Assembly: GCA_023406895.1 (NCBI GenBank)
Contig: JAEXTV010000034.1
Span: forward strand, 1-64,000
DNA: 64,000 bases
Source of the DNA: Bacillota bacterium
Lineage (GTDB): Bacteria > Bacillota > Clostridia > Christensenellales > SZUA-584
Reading direction: 5' to 3'
Shown here: one piece after another, positions 41,616-50,343 of the stretch
Layout of the letters: each line of letters starts with the position of its first letter
Position numbering within the stretch: position 1 is the stretch's first letter
Program-made: the position numbers and the translations under genes
Notes under the pieces: generated by a model
The model's database searches: none
What the model was told of the DNA's origin: nothing
Seen by the model: only the letters and a program-made list of their open reading frames with translations

Positions 41616-42464
41616 ATGGACATACAATGGTACCCGGGCCATATGGCCAAATCCCGCCGGCAGATCGGTGAAAAACTCAAGCTCATCAATGTGGCTGTCA
41701 TCGCGGTGGACGCGCGTGCGCCCAAAAGCACGCTGAGCCCCGATCTATTGGCGTTGCTCTCGGGCAAAATCTGCATTGTGGTGCTGAACAAAAGCGACCT
41801 TGCCGATGAGCATCAGACAAGGCTCTGGACGGACTATTATAATAAGCAGTTCGGAAACGCGATCAATTTCAACGCCATGCGCGACAGCAAAGGCACGTTG
41901 CTCGGTGCGATCAGCAAAGCCGCCGCACCTGTTATAGAAAGATACGCGCAAAAGGGCGTAAAAAAAACCATACGCGTGCTGGTGGCGGGTGTGCCCAACG
42001 TGGGCAAATCGGCCATCATCAACCGCCTTGTGGGGCGCAAGAGTGCTAAGGAAGGCGATAAACCGGGCGTGACGCGCGGGCTGCAATGGGTGAAACTTTC
42101 GGATAATCTCGAGCTGCTTGATTCGCCGGGGCTGCTCTGGCCCAAAATCGAATCGCAGGAGGTTGCCGCGAAGATTGCGGCGCTCGGCAGCTTAAAGCAG
42201 GAGATACTCGACGAAACGGCGCTCGCTGTGGCGCTCATCGATATGCTCAAGGACGCAAAACCGGGAGCCATCGCGGCACGGTACGCCATAGATGAGGACG
42301 GCGCGGCGCACGAGGTGCTCGAAGCACTTTGCCGCAAGAGAGGGTTTTTGATAAAACAGGGTGAACCGGATACGGAACGCGGCGCTAAGGTGCTGCTCGA
42401 CGAATTCAGAGGAGGACGCCTCGGGCGCATCACGCTCGAACGCTGTGACGACGATGGACAATGA
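41616..42464 (+). CDS. rbgA: Ribosome biogenesis GTPase RbgA/YlqF
   Basis: 282-residue circularly permuted GTPase needed for late 50S assembly. The N-terminus IQWYPGHMAKSRRQI is diagnostic. The G motifs occur in permuted order: NKSDLAD (G4, about 55-60), GVPNVGKS (G1, about 125), then DSPGLLWP (G3, about 168). The C-terminal domain (about 200-282) contacts the ribosome. Conserved neighbour of rplS and rnhB. Confidence 0.96.
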   Translation: MDIQWYPGHMAKSRRQIGEKLKLINVAVIAVDARAPKSTLSPDLLALLSGKICIVVLNKSDLADEHQTRLWTDYYNKQFGNAINFNAMRDSKGTLLGAISKAAAPVIERYAQKGVKKTIRVLVAGVPNVGKSAIINRLVGRKSAKEGDKPGVTRGLQWVKLSDNLELLDSPGLLWPKIESQEVAAKIAALGSLKQEILDETALAVALIDMLKDAKPGAIAARYAIDEDGAAHEVLEALCRKRGFLIKQGEPDTERGAKVLLDEFRGGRLGRITLERCDDDGQ

Positions 42465-43077
42465 GGAACGAATAAGGCTGACAGCCATGTGCCGATATGA
42501 GCAGCCGTTCTGGGAATCCGGAAAACTTGTGGCGGGCATTGATGAAGCAGGCCGCGGCCCACTCGCGGGGCCATGCGTCGCGGCGGCTGTGATTATGCCG
42601 CGCGGCTGTCTGATTGCGGGCGTGAACGACTCAAAGAAGCTCAGCGAGAAAAAACGCGAGGCGCTTTATGAGCAGATCACCGATCAGGCGCTCTGTTATG
42701 CCGTCGGCATCGCGGACAACAGCCTCATTGATGAAATCAATATACTCAACGCAGCGAAACGTGCGTTTGCGCAGGCCATAGCGGGCTTAAGCTTCAAGCC
42801 CGATTTTGTTTTTTCCGACCGTATCGGCGGCATCGAGACGGACTGCCCTTATGAAGAAATCACGGGCGGAGACGCGCTTTGCTACAGCATCGCGGCGGCG
42901 TCGATTGTCGCCAAGGTGACGCGGGACCGCATGATGCGTGATTTTGGCCGCCAATACCCGGGCTACGGTTTTGAAACGCACAAGGGCTACGGCACGAAGC
43001 AGCACTGCGAATCGATCAGAGAACTCGGCGTATGTGACATTCACCGAATGTCTTTTTTAAAGAAGCTGATCGGATGA
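42454..43077 (+). CDS. rnhB: Ribonuclease HII
   Basis: 207 residues; removes RNA from RNA/DNA hybrids and single ribonucleotides. LVAGIDEAGRGPLAGPCVAAAVIMP carries the first catalytic Asp-Glu pair, NDSKKLSEKKRE the basic loop, PDFVFSDRIGG and ASIVAKVTRDRMM the further acidic and helical motifs. The start at 42454 overlaps the end of rbgA by 11 nt; no clear ribosome site, so coupling to rbgA is likely. An alternative start is the ATG at 42487. Confidence 0.93.
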   Translation: MDNEERIRLTAMCRYEQPFWESGKLVAGIDEAGRGPLAGPCVAAAVIMPRGCLIAGVNDSKKLSEKKREALYEQITDQALCYAVGIADNSLIDEINILNAAKRAFAQAIAGLSFKPDFVFSDRIGGIETDCPYEEITGGDALCYSIAAASIVAKVTRDRMMRDFGRQYPGYGFETHKGYGTKQHCESIRELGVCDIHRMSFLKKLIG

Positions 43078-43439
43078 ATATGCGGCAGAGGGGCGACCGC
43101 GGCGAAGAGCGGGCGGCGGCGTACATTGAAAAGCTTGGCTGCACCATGCTCGAAAGAAACTACTGCGTTCGCGGCGGTGAAGTTGATATTATTTTCAGGG
43201 ACGGAGAAACCGTCGTGTTCTGCGAGGTGAAAACGCGGACGCAGAGCCGTTTTGGCACGCCCGCCGAAGCGGTGGACTTTAAGAAGCGACGGCGCATCTG
43301 CCGCGCGGCGCTCGATTACGCCTATAGAAAAAATTGCATTGATGAAAGCATGAGATTTGATATAATAGAGATCGTGAGCGACAAAATAAACCATATAAAA
43401 TACGCTTTTGAGTTTACAGAAGACACAGGGGAACGATGA
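43074..43439 (+). CDS. YraN/UPF0102 family endonuclease-like protein
   Basis: 121 residues. GDRGEERAAAYIEKLGCTMLERNYCVRGGEVDIIFRDGETVVFCEVKTR shows the E...D-xx-E-x-K pattern of a PD-(D/E)XK fold. The family often sits by rnhB and comM, as here, and is thought to process branched DNA; activity is not settled. It overlaps rnhB by 4 nt and the next gene by 4 nt. Confidence 0.9.
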   Translation: MNMRQRGDRGEERAAAYIEKLGCTMLERNYCVRGGEVDIIFRDGETVVFCEVKTRTQSRFGTPAEAVDFKKRRRICRAALDYAYRKNCIDESMRFDIIEIVSDKINHIKYAFEFTEDTGER

Positions 43440-44881
43440 AAAGGATAGGCATTCTTTTAATATTAGCGATACTGCTGGCTTCATTGCCTTTGGGCACAGT
43501 CTTTGCGGACGACGCGTTTAAGCCGTCTTACGCATCACCTTCCGAGACGGTTCTTGCCACTGTTCTGACCATTGTGGTTTCAGTGATTTTCATTATTGTA
43601 TGCGTTCTGCTCAATGTCCGCTCAGCGCTTGCGGAAGACAATGCATCGCCATGGCCGTCTTTTATTCTGATGGCAGTACTGGCGGTGGCGATTCGGGTGA
43701 TCGCGGCAGCCGTTTTCGAGGGTTACTCATCGGATATCGGTTGCTTTAAGGGCTGGGCGATTGCGGCATACGAGAGAGGCCCCGCCAACTTTTACACATC
43801 AGACATGTTCGCGGACTATCCGCCGGGCTATATTTACGTTTTATGGGTGCTGGGCTTTGTGCGAGAGCTCTTTTCCATCGACGCGATGGGCACTTTATTC
43901 ACGCTGATTATCAAGCTGCCGTCAATCGCGGCGGAGGTGATGGCTGCCGTTCTCATCTTCAAAATCGCGAGAAAGCAGATGGGCAAAACGTTTGCGATGC
44001 TCTGCTCGGCGTTCGTACTTTTCAATCCCGCGTTTTTTTTCAACAGCAGCGTATGGGGGCAGGTGGACGCGTTTTTCGCGCTTTTCGCCGCCCTTGTGAT
44101 TTATTATTTGAGTAAAGATAACCCGTGGCTCGGTGCGGCTTTTTTTGCCCTTGCGCTGTTGATTAAGCCGCAGGCTGTGATGCTGCTGCCTGTTGTGGGG
44201 CTGTATTATCTGTTTGCGCTTTTTAAAACGGGCCGCGTTAAGCGCGGTGTGCTGGGGCTGCTTGGCGGAGTGACCATCGGCGCGACGGTTTTTGTGCTCG
44301 GTGTATTGCCGTTTACGGGAAACCAGCCAATTGACTGGATCCTTCACAAATACGTGGGTACGGTGGATTCGTACCAGTTTGCTTCAATCAACGCGTATAA
44401 CCTTTTTGCGCTGACCGGCGGCAATTGGAAGCCGTTTGACGCCCCGTTCTGGTTTTTCACTTATCAAACGTGGGGAATCATTTTTATTGTCATCATATGT
44501 GCTTTGGTGGTATTCTTGCAATGGCGCTCAAGGGAGCAGGGACGGCTATTTGACATCGCAGGATTTTTGATCGTTTCGGTGTTCATGCTGGCACATGCCA
44601 TGCACGACCGGTATATTCTGCTGGCCTGCCTGCTGCTGCTGATGGCTTATGTGTATTCGCGGGATTCGGCGACGCTGTTTTTCGCGGCGGCGTTCTCCGT
44701 GACGGCGCTGCTCAATCAAATGGTGGTGCTCTATGCCGATTCTGTGATGACGCCCGAACTGCCGACACTGCTGATATCGGGCGCAAACGTACTGCTTTAT
44801 ATCATTTATTTTATGGTCACAATTAAAAAACTTGCCAGCAGCGGTGTGCTGATCAAAAGCCCCGCTCAAAGGATAAGATAG
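43436..44881 (+). CDS. GT-C membrane glycosyltransferase (Gpi18-like)
   Basis: 481 residues with a signal/anchor segment and about 10 further membrane helices. The first long loop has FEGYSSDIGCFKGWAIAAYERGPANFYTSDMFADYPPGYIYV; the acidic residues there and YPPGY match mannosyltransferase-related GT-C enzymes. It would use a lipid-linked sugar and act on the outer face. Groups with the PMT and GtrA genes downstream. Confidence 0.8.
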   Translation: MKRIGILLILAILLASLPLGTVFADDAFKPSYASPSETVLATVLTIVVSVIFIIVCVLLNVRSALAEDNASPWPSFILMAVLAVAIRVIAAAVFEGYSSDIGCFKGWAIAAYERGPANFYTSDMFADYPPGYIYVLWVLGFVRELFSIDAMGTLFTLIIKLPSIAAEVMAAVLIFKIARKQMGKTFAMLCSAFVLFNPAFFFNSSVWGQVDAFFALFAALVIYYLSKDNPWLGAAFFALALLIKPQAVMLLPVVGLYYLFALFKTGRVKRGVLGLLGGVTIGATVFVLGVLPFTGNQPIDWILHKYVGTVDSYQFASINAYNLFALTGGNWKPFDAPFWFFTYQTWGIIFIVIICALVVFLQWRSREQGRLFDIAGFLIVSVFMLAHAMHDRYILLACLLLLMAYVYSRDSATLFFAAAFSVTALLNQMVVLYADSVMTPELPTLLISGANVLLYIIYFMVTIKKLASSGVLIKSPAQRIR

Positions 44882-44890
44882 GATAGAGCA

Positions 44891-46801
44891 ATGAAAGACA
44901 AGAAAATTGAATGGCAAAAGCATGCGCGCAGGCGTCTTTTTGACAAACACGAAGCGACGCACATGACGCGGATCGACTGGCTTGTGATGCTGGCGGTGAC
45001 GCTTATTTACGCAGCGGTCGCGTTTACGAACCTTGGGTCAACACAAATACCCGAGACCTTTTACAGCATGGACGGCGACGAGATCGTTGTGGAGTTTGAG
45101 CAGCCCGAAGACATTTCGAGTTTGCGCTATTTTGCGTCACTCGGAACAGGCACGTTCTCAATCTTTTATTCGGAAGACGGAGAAGGCTACATACCGGCGA
45201 TCACAGACGTGACGGAAACGCTCGACGACGGGACGACAGAAACCACACAGAAGCCGCTCACGGTGGAGCACAAGGCCACAAATATGTACGAGTGGGAGTT
45301 CTATGAAACGAGCTTTACCGCGAAGTATGTGTCGATTACGGTGGACGAGCCCGGCCTGCGTATGCTCGAAATGGGTTTTTGCGACGCGGACGGCAATGCG
45401 GTGCCGATCAAATCGGTGCTCAACACCAATCCCGACGCGGAGCGCGGCAATGCAGCGGCGTTTATGTTTGATGAGCAGCAATATGTCCCGCAGCGCACCT
45501 ATTACATGACAGAAATGTACTTTGATGAGGTTTACCACGCGCGTACGGCCTATGAAAACATCAATCACATCAAGCCGTACGAAATCACGCATCCGCCGCT
45601 CGGGAAAATCATACTCGGTATCGGCATCCGTATTTTCGGCATGAACCCGTTCGGGTGGCGCGTGATGGGGACGTTGTTCGGTGTGTTGATGCTGCCGCTT
45701 ATGTATATTTTCGCGAAACGGATTTTCAAAAAGACGCTCTATGCGTTTATACCGACTGCGCTTTTTGCCCTAGATTATATGCATTACACGCAAACGCGCA
45801 TCGCGACGATTGACAGCTACAGCATATTCTTTATCATGCTCATGTACCTTTTTATGTACATGTATACCGAAACAAACTACAACCGTCAGCCGCTCAAAAA
45901 GTCGCTGCTGCCGCTCGCGCTTTGCGGTGTGGCGTTCGGCCTCGGCGCGGCGACCAAGTGGCTCTGTATCTATGCGGGCGCTGGGCTTGCGACGTTGTTT
46001 TTCATTCAGATATTCAAACGCGGCCGCGAATACAAGTATGCAAAGCAGGCACTCTCTGACCCGAGCGCGGAGGGAATGGACACGGGCCGGCGCGACTTCC
46101 TTACGTCGGTCAGCAACGGCTATTACAGAAAGACGTTCATCACGCTGCTTTGGTGCGTGCTGTTTTTCGTCGTTGTGCCGCTTATCATCTATCTGCTGTC
46201 GTACATTCCTTATATGACGGTTCAGGGCGACGAAGCCTACACGTTTGCGGATGTGCTTAAAAATCAGGAATACATGTTCAATTACCACAGCACGCTCAAC
46301 CCGGACCACGTGCATCCGTTCTCATCGCCGTGGTACTTATGGCCGCTTGACGTGCGCCCTGTGTTCTTCTTTCAGGGCAAGGGGTATACGGACGGTACGA
46401 TGTCGTCGATGTCCACAATGGGCAACCCGCTGATCTGGTGGGGCGGCATTGCCGCGGTGATCGCGCTGATCGTGATCCGCATATGCAAGGGACGGTTCGG
46501 CAGGCGGACGCTGTTTCTGACAATCGCGGCGCTGTCACAATATCTGCCTTGGGTTTTGATTTCACGAGAGGTCTATATCTATCACTATTTCGCGACGGTC
46601 CCGTTCCTGCTGCTGCTGATGACGGTGCTCGCCAAATACCTGATAGAGCGCACAAAGCACGGCAAAAAGGCGGTGTTTATCTATCTTGGTGCCTGTCTCG
46701 TACTGTTTGTGATGTTCTATCCCGTGACGACCGGCACGGTGGTGGATAAAGCGTATTCGGATACGTTCCTGCGCTGGCTGCCGACATGGCCGTTCTATTG
46801 A
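44891..46801 (+). CDS. PMT/GT39-type glycosyltransferase with discoidin-like insert
   Basis: 636 residues. One membrane helix (about 25-45) is followed by a soluble insert of about 130 residues (FYSMDGDEIVVEFEQPEDISS; KYVSITVDEPGLRMLEMGF) resembling a discoidin/carbohydrate-binding sandwich. The PMT catalytic start then follows: MYFDEVYHARTAYENI with the Asp-Glu pair, ITHPPLGKIILGIGIRIFG, and about ten more helices. Uses polyprenyl-phosphate sugars to O-glycosylate proteins or wall glycans. AGGAGA-like spacing links it to the next gene. Confidence 0.87.
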   Translation: MKDKKIEWQKHARRRLFDKHEATHMTRIDWLVMLAVTLIYAAVAFTNLGSTQIPETFYSMDGDEIVVEFEQPEDISSLRYFASLGTGTFSIFYSEDGEGYIPAITDVTETLDDGTTETTQKPLTVEHKATNMYEWEFYETSFTAKYVSITVDEPGLRMLEMGFCDADGNAVPIKSVLNTNPDAERGNAAAFMFDEQQYVPQRTYYMTEMYFDEVYHARTAYENINHIKPYEITHPPLGKIILGIGIRIFGMNPFGWRVMGTLFGVLMLPLMYIFAKRIFKKTLYAFIPTALFALDYMHYTQTRIATIDSYSIFFIMLMYLFMYMYTETNYNRQPLKKSLLPLALCGVAFGLGAATKWLCIYAGAGLATLFFIQIFKRGREYKYAKQALSDPSAEGMDTGRRDFLTSVSNGYYRKTFITLLWCVLFFVVVPLIIYLLSYIPYMTVQGDEAYTFADVLKNQEYMFNYHSTLNPDHVHPFSSPWYLWPLDVRPVFFFQGKGYTDGTMSSMSTMGNPLIWWGGIAAVIALIVIRICKGRFGRRTLFLTIAALSQYLPWVLISREVYIYHYFATVPFLLLLMTVLAKYLIERTKHGKKAVFIYLGACLVLFVMFYPVTTGTVVDKAYSDTFLRWLPTWPFY

Positions 46802-46811
46802 GGAGAAAAAA

Positions 46812-47294
46812 GTGCTGAAAAAGCTGTATCAAAAACACAAAACAAGCATCGGCCATTTTTTGAAGTTCATCGTGGTGGGCGTCGTCAATTTCCTCGTGGA
46901 TTACGGCGTTCTCACGCTGCTCAATGTGGTGCTCGGGTGGCCGCTGGTACTCAGCAATATCATCTCTTACTCGTGCGGCGTGATCAACAGCTTTTTGCTG
47001 AACCGCTTCTGGACGTTTAAGATGAAGCTCAAGTTTTTCAGCAAGTACAATATCCGGCTGAAGAATAAAATCATTCATCCTGTGTTCGTATCGTTTGACT
47101 TCCTAAAATTCATCTTTGTGAACCTCGCGTCGCTCGGCGTGAATACGCTTGCGGTCTACATTCTGGGCGATCTTTACGGTTTGCCGAATATCGTGGCGAA
47201 GCTCGTCGCGACCGTGTTTTCATTCAGCGTTAACTTTGCTGGCAACAAGCTGCTTGTGTTTAAGGAAAAACCATCAATGCCTGTACAGGAATAA
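46812..47294 (+). CDS. GtrA family membrane protein
   Basis: 160 residues, four membrane helices (FLKFIVVGVVNFLVDYGVLTLLNVV; LSNIISYSCGVINSFLLNRFWTF). GtrA proteins are thought to flip or present lipid-linked sugars. The start is a GTG, seven bases after GAGGAG. It probably supplies the lipid-linked donor for the two preceding GT-C enzymes. Confidence 0.88.
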   Translation: MLKKLYQKHKTSIGHFLKFIVVGVVNFLVDYGVLTLLNVVLGWPLVLSNIISYSCGVINSFLLNRFWTFKMKLKFFSKYNIRLKNKIIHPVFVSFDFLKFIFVNLASLGVNTLAVYILGDLYGLPNIVAKLVATVFSFSVNFAGNKLLVFKEKPSMPVQE

Positions 47295-47551
47295 AAAAAC
47301 CAATCAAATATGAAAGAATAATGGATTTTGTAAGGGCAATACTTATAAAATCCTTTTTTATTTGGCATAAGCATCGTTCCCACATCATTTTAAACATGAT
47401 AAGACGAAAGCACAAAACGCTCCGATTGTACCGGTTCTCTGTTAGAAGGTAAATTTAGAATTCGCAATTTTAGATATAATATGGCATAATTATATAAATA
47501 AGTATAAGATGTGATTATATACAGCAAATCCGCAGATAAAGTGGAGGGAGC

Positions 47552-49069
47552 ATGCTATCTAAAATCACCAGCTTCGGGCTATTGGGGCTCGTCGGGTTCT
47601 CCGTCGTCGTGGAGGCGGATATATCCCTTGGTATGCCGGCCTACGAGATGGTGGGCCTGCCCGGTGCCGCCGTCCGCGAATCGAAAGAGCGCGTGCGCGC
47701 CGCAATCAAAAACTCGGGTTTCAGTTACCCGCAGCAGCGCATCACCATCAACCTCGCACCTGCCGATCTAAAAAAGCAGGGGCCCATTTACGATCTCGCG
47801 ATTGCGCTCGGGCTGCTCTGCGCGAGCGGACAAGCCGATCTGCCGGATGAAAAAAGCGTCTTTTTGGGCGAGCTCTCGCTCGACGGGCAGCTGCGGCCCA
47901 TTGCGGGTGCGCTGCCCATGGCCATTTCGGCGCGCGAGGCAGGCTTTACCAAGCTGTTCATTCCGCCCGAAAACGCGGGTGAAACCGCCTATCTTCAAGG
48001 GTTGACCATTTACCCGGTGGAAAGGCTATCTGATCTTGTGGCGCATCTCGGCGGCTCCAAACCCATACGGCCGTACCCGATGCTGAGCTACAGCCCAGAT
48101 AACATAGCGCTGTATCCGGGCGATATGTCGTACATACGCGGGCAGCAGCAGGCGCGCCGCGCGCTTGAAATCGCGGCTGCGGGCTCGCACAATCTTCTTT
48201 TCATCGGCCCCCCGGGGTCCGGGAAGACGATGCTTGCGCGCGCATTGCCGGGCATACTGCCCGATCTGTGCTTTGAGGAAGCGCTCGAAATATCCAAAAT
48301 TCAATCGGTCTGCGGCTTGAGCTCGGGCGGCATCGCCAAGGTTCGGCCCTTCCGCAGCCCGCACCATACGCTCTCCACAGCGGCGCTCACGGGCGGCGGG
48401 CATTATGTGATGCCAGGCGAAATCAGCCTTGCGCACGGCGGCGTGCTGTTTCTTGATGAGCTCGCGGAGTTTAAGCGCGAGGCGCTGGAGGCGCTGCGTC
48501 AGCCGCTCGAAGACAGACAGATCAGCATCGCACGCGCCAACGCGAAGGTGACATACCCCGCAAACGTGATGTTGATTGCATCGATGAACCCGTGCCCGTG
48601 TGGCAACTACGGCAGCGACAAGCCGTGCCGTTGCTCGCCCCGCGAAATCCGGCAGTACCTCTCACGCATCAGCGGGCCGCTGCTCGACCGTATCGACATG
48701 CATGTGGGCATGGACGCGGTGACTTACGGCGAGCTCGCGGACGAGAAACCGGCGGAACGCTCAAGCGAGGTAAGAGCGCGCGTGAACCGTGCGAGACAGA
48801 TGCAGCATGCCCGGTATGCGGGCACAGGCGTTTACGGCAACGCGTCGCTTTCGGGGCAGCAGCTGGACATGCATTGTGCGCTCAGCGCCCCATGCCGCAA
48901 GCTCATGGAATCGGCATACACCGCGTTTGGTTTAAGCCCACGCGGGCGTGCCCGTGTGCTCAAGGTGGCGCGCACCATCGCCGATTTGGCGGGTGCTGAG
49001 AAAATAGAGGAAAAACATCTGGCCGAAGCGCTTCAGTACCGCGCGCCGGATGAACGATATTGGGGATAA
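47552..49069 (+). CDS. comM: YifB/ComM-family AAA+ ATPase
   Basis: 505 residues. An N-terminal Lon-protease-like domain (MLSKITSFGLLGLVGFSVVVEADISLGMPAYEMVGLPG) is followed by an AAA+/Mg-chelatase module with Walker A GPPGSGKTML near 226 and VLFLDELAEF, a CPCGNYG zinc-like loop, and a C-terminal helical domain (SPRGRARVLKVARTIADL). ComM is a helicase promoting branch migration in natural transformation. It precedes dprA, as in other Clostridia. GGAGG lies upstream. Confidence 0.93.
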   Translation: MLSKITSFGLLGLVGFSVVVEADISLGMPAYEMVGLPGAAVRESKERVRAAIKNSGFSYPQQRITINLAPADLKKQGPIYDLAIALGLLCASGQADLPDEKSVFLGELSLDGQLRPIAGALPMAISAREAGFTKLFIPPENAGETAYLQGLTIYPVERLSDLVAHLGGSKPIRPYPMLSYSPDNIALYPGDMSYIRGQQQARRALEIAAAGSHNLLFIGPPGSGKTMLARALPGILPDLCFEEALEISKIQSVCGLSSGGIAKVRPFRSPHHTLSTAALTGGGHYVMPGEISLAHGGVLFLDELAEFKREALEALRQPLEDRQISIARANAKVTYPANVMLIASMNPCPCGNYGSDKPCRCSPREIRQYLSRISGPLLDRIDMHVGMDAVTYGELADEKPAERSSEVRARVNRARQMQHARYAGTGVYGNASLSGQQLDMHCALSAPCRKLMESAYTAFGLSPRGRARVLKVARTIADLAGAEKIEEKHLAEALQYRAPDERYWG

Positions 49070-49115
49070 ATGGTTTTCCCTAAGGCTAATCTGCCGGTAT
49101 TTCACGGAAAGCCGT

Positions 49116-49322
49116 TCATGCAGCGGCGGCATAGAAACGGTGAATGGAAAAAGCCCCGGTATCGTCATTAGGCTCTATCCGGGGCTTCTTTCTGACATAG
49201 GCCTTGGGGTTTGGCGGCTTACGCGTCACAGGGCTCATGGCGCCCCACGTTTGGCGCGCTGCCTTGTCGCGCTCACGCTTGGCCTTCTTGGAAAGCTTTG
49301 CTTTCGGAATAAACTTGTTCAT
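49116..49322 (-). CDS. Small basic conserved protein
   Basis: 68 residues. The first 48 are Lys/Arg-rich (MNKFIPKAKLSKKAKRERDK, then TWGAMSPVTRKPPNPKAYV) and resemble a small clostridial protein family of unknown function. The last 20 codons overlap a strong hairpin with a T run (about 49149-49189), so the coding end may be extended by an indel, or the terminator is intragenic. GGAGG lies upstream of the start. Confidence 0.6.
   Translation of the reverse strand: MNKFIPKAKLSKKAKRERDKAARQTWGAMSPVTRKPPNPKAYVRKKPRIEPNDDTGAFSIHRFYAAAA
49149..49192. terminator. Terminator shared by comM and the small basic gene
   Basis: AAGCCCCGG pairs with CCGGGGCTT around a 19-nt loop. Minus strand: TTTTTCC tail; plus strand: CTTCTTTCT tail. 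It lies within the 3-prime end of the small minus-strand frame. Confidence 0.7.
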
Positions 49323-49439
49323 ACATTTTGCCTCCGTAAGGGTTATTTATTGCGTTTAACCAGCGGTGCAGGAGAAAACAAAACACAGCTGTGACTCAAA
49401 CGTGCAACAGTTCGCTTAATCCCTCATTAGTATATGATG

Positions 49440-49772
49440 TTAATTCAGCGCCGAAACGGCCTGCACAATTTTATCGAGACGTTTACGCAGTGCTTTTTTG
49501 GGAACCATTCCGACAAAACCCGTCAAATCCATTTCCGAGCCTGCGACACTTCCGAGACCGGCCTGTATCCAACCGGACAGTACGAGTTCATTCTGGGTGT
49601 ATTCCACCTTGACATACTGCATAGCCGTCGCGGCGCCTGTTCCTTTTTTCCAGCATGCCTCGCCGTTGATATTTTTTTCGGAAAAGCCCTCTGACAAGAG
49701 TATGCTTGTCACCGTTTGGTTGACAGTTTCAAAATTCGCTGTAAACGGTACTCGAATCACTGTTCTTGGCAT
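49440..49772 (-). CDS. Hypothetical protein
   Basis: 110 residues, no signal peptide or membrane segment. MPRTVIRVPFTANFETVNQTVTSILLSEGF, a central KVEYTQNELVLSGWIQAGLG and a basic end (KKALRKRLDKIVQAVSAL) suggest a small alpha/beta fold. GGAG lies upstream. It follows the zinc-ribbon gene by 21 nt and is probably co-transcribed with it. No function recognised. Confidence 0.65.
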   Translation of the reverse strand: MPRTVIRVPFTANFETVNQTVTSILLSEGFSEKNINGEACWKKGTGAATAMQYVKVEYTQNELVLSGWIQAGLGSVAGSEMDLTGFVGMVPKKALRKRLDKIVQAVSALN

Positions 49773-49793
49773 TGTAATATCTCCTTTTTATTA

Positions 49794-50057
49794 TTAAAAC
49801 TCTTTTCCGCAACGCGGACAGCGCACACAACCATTCGCCAGATTGATATGACAGACGGGGCACTGATTGATGGTGTTGGATAACAAACTGACCGTTTTAT
49901 CGCGTTGCCCGCGTTTGTAAGCAAAAAAAACAATAATGACACCGATAACCAATAATAATACCGATATAATCCAAATAACCGTTTCATGATACAGTCCGGC
50001 GATAAAGAACCCTGATACCCCAAGAAAGCAAAGAAAAATACCAAACAGCATTCTCAT
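49794..50057 (-). CDS. Two-TM zinc-ribbon protein
   Basis: 87 residues: two membrane helices (about 3-24 and 28-47), a short basic linker, and a C-terminal four-cysteine ribbon (CPVCHINLANGCVRCPRCG). GAGGG precedes the start at 50057. Another frame at 49757-50044 has no such features. Likely a membrane-anchored zinc ribbon of unknown role. Confidence 0.65.
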   Translation of the reverse strand: MRMLFGIFLCFLGVSGFFIAGLYHETVIWIISVLLLVIGVIIVFFAYKRGQRDKTVSLLSNTINQCPVCHINLANGCVRCPRCGKEF

Positions 50058-50343
50058 ATTTCGTATCCCTCATTTATGATTCTACATAACCAACAAATAC
50101 TGACAATATATCCGTATATAACTAGGATGACTTATATATAACACAAAATAAGACAATAATCAAATAAACTGTTACGGCCTTACGGTGACATGTTCTCGTT
50201 CACATCTGTTTTGTGCGCAGTGTGTTCCCTTCCAAGTTTTCGCTGATTATTATTTTCGGTGACCGATATGTTAACTTATGGTATATTGTGTGAAAGGGTG
50301 CATCAAGCGTCACAATACGATGCCCGCTGATGGGGGGACACAC

